Part shown: in pieces, positions 62,622-64,000 of the stretch | Position numbering within the stretch: position 1 is the first letter of the stretch | Layout of the letters: every line of letters begins with the position of its first letter | Assembly: GCA_911728455.2 (NCBI GenBank) | Contig: OU452226.1 | Location: 23,631,999-23,695,998 of the forward strand | Length of the DNA stretch: 64,000 nt | Direction of reading: 5' to 3' | DNA from: Marthasterias glacialis | Taxonomy: Eukaryota > Echinodermata > Asteroidea > Forcipulatida > Asteriidae | Notes under the pieces: model-generated | The model's database searches: none | What the model saw: only the letters and a program-made list of their open reading frames with translations | What the model was told of the DNA's origin: nothing | Position numbers and translations under genes: made by a program

Positions 62622-63590
62622 GGAAGTCCCCATGAAATACATATGATAAAGCTCTTTTTAATTATTTTCATATTCATATTTAAAGGTTTTATTTGATTTC
62701 ACTTTCAATATATCAAACAAAATCAAAACCATGTGTTATATGGTGTCTCATAGAGACCATTATGTTGCTTTAAATGTTAATTCCTCCAAAATTTTCTTCA
62801 AATAAATAACTCAAAATTGAAATTAAACTGAACCTTGAAACTGTGCATATACTTGAACCTCAATATGAAGACGCGAAATAAAACAATGACGTCATGATGA
62901 TGTCATCAGATGTTGAGTTACAATAAATCAAAGTTTATTCATTAAATCAGAACTCCTGAAGTGCACAATGGATTTTTACAATCTACACATCATCGCAAAA
63001 GTCTTTTGGAAATAATTTAAATGTCTCAAAGAAATGACCCCAATTTGACCTTGTATTGCGGTTCCAACCGGAAGTTGAAGGAAAGAATTGTTATAAAGCC
63101 ATTCTTTTTTAGTTCTTTGGTCAGTATAAAACAAGCTTTGGACAGTGGTTTCAGTGTGTGAGTAGGTAAAGGACTCTGCGTTTTCAAGTTTAAAACTGAT
63201 GACGTCATTACATTAAACAGCGTCCTCTGGTAACAAGTTTCAAATCAATGGTGCTACGACACTAATTGTAACAGCTTTTTTTTCCCTCGTGTTCTTCTTT
63301 CCCTGCGAACCTTCTCCAGCAATTTTAAACAAAAGTAAAGCTTGTACAAACTTAAAACTTACTGTGTACATAGGCAATAGTGAGTAGATGAAACCGCCAC
63401 TTTTTTGGAATGATGACATTTGTCTAGAAACGGGAGTTGTTACAAAGTGTGGTACAAGTTTAACGATAAAAACCAAACATTGTATACAAATTCATCTTTT
63501 TATGTTCAATGTTTTTGAACTACGTCATTATGTAACGTTCAACCGAACACCGTATTTTTGTAATAAACAAAAATTCTATATCTAGTTTCC
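62622..63590 (+). repeat. Repeat modules R and S, copy 2
   Basis: Same content and order as 59104-60078. Small differences include single-base changes and a few-base insertion near 62760. Confidence 0.85.
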
Positions 63591-64000
63591 TCGTGTTCTT
63601 CTTTCCCTGCGAACCTTCTCCGCCAATTTTGAGAAAAACTGAAACTTGTATGAACTTGAAACTTCTCATGAACATCAACCTCGGTGAGTAGACGGCACCG
63701 CCACTTTTTGGGAATGGTGACGTCATTGATGACGTCATTACGTTAAATAAACGTTAAAAAAACCTTAAATAATTTGAAAAATCATATCTTCAAAACCAAA
63801 AGAGCTACGTTCAAGATTCTTTTTTTACATGAAACCTCTTATAAAGATCTACAAATGCGGTGCACAACGTGACCCCATTTGACCTTTACTTCCGGTCGAA
63901 ACCGGAAGTTAAAGTAACAAATCATGTTATTTTGGGCTCTAGAGCCTAAGTGCATGAAAATATGAAAAAATGTTCAATGCATAATATTTTCTTTAACTCA
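63591..64000 (-). repeat. Further repeat mosaic running off the window
   Basis: Starts CCTCGTGTTCTTCTTTCCCT, has a double TGACGTCA box at 63718-63737 and CTTCCGGTCGAAACCGGAAG near 63888-63908. It then enters the first part of an inverted module P copy that continues past the window end. Confidence 0.75.

Overview
This window is animal nuclear DNA, AT-rich and dominated by mobile elements, with few host genes. It holds intronless peptide-type GPCRs, a spliced transporter gene fragment, a tRNA-derived SINE, many foldback repeats and three Ty3/gypsy lineages. That combination suggests a marine invertebrate deuterostome, most likely an echinoderm such as a sea star. The assignment is an inference; no diagnostic taxon marker was seen.

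Layout. 1-5.2 kb: gene-poor DNA with short foldback/MITE-like repeats. 5.24-11.64 kb: Ty3/gypsy element 1 (+), complete, with apparently identical 327-bp LTRs, a TTAT target duplication, gag, and pol with a C-terminal chromodomain. 11.6-21.8 kb: a host segment with two related intronless rhodopsin-class receptors on the minus strand (13.70-14.92 and 18.68-19.91 kb), a tRNA-Leu-like SINE, MITEs, a 470-bp AAAC microsatellite and a 5'-truncated LINE end. 21.8-26.4 kb: repeats without recognised genes. 26.40-37.43 kb: Ty3/gypsy element 2 (+), complete, with unusually long 2,135-bp LTRs, a CAGG target duplication, gag, pol and a third ORF encoding a two-finger C2H2 protein. 38.25-53.56 kb: a tandem array of about 197-bp units. 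It is interrupted at 40.08-46.16 kb by Ty3/gypsy element 3 (minus), a composite with one full gag-pol ORF and an inverted copy of its own 3' end. 54.18-55.86 kb: three exons of an MFSD2-like (lysophosphatidylcholine symporter family) gene with apparent frame breaks. 56.6-64 kb: a mosaic of repeated modules rich in TGACGTCA palindromes and ACCGGAAGT-type hairpins, several duplicated at high identity.

The three retroelements use three gag-pol expression strategies. Element 1 has a TTTAAAC heptamer followed by a predicted H-type pseudoknot. Element 2 has an AAATTTT heptamer with no obvious strong structure. Element 3 has a single fused ORF. All three main pol ORFs are open, and the repeated ends look identical by eye, so the insertions look recent.

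The most unusual observations are: (i) the element 3 insertion, whose two outer termini are both U5-type LTR ends flanked by a 5-bp duplication; (ii) the element 1 frameshift signal; and (iii) the zinc-finger ORF carried in the env position of element 2 behind a good splice acceptor. Coordinates were read by eye from the sequence. No similarity search or folding program was run.
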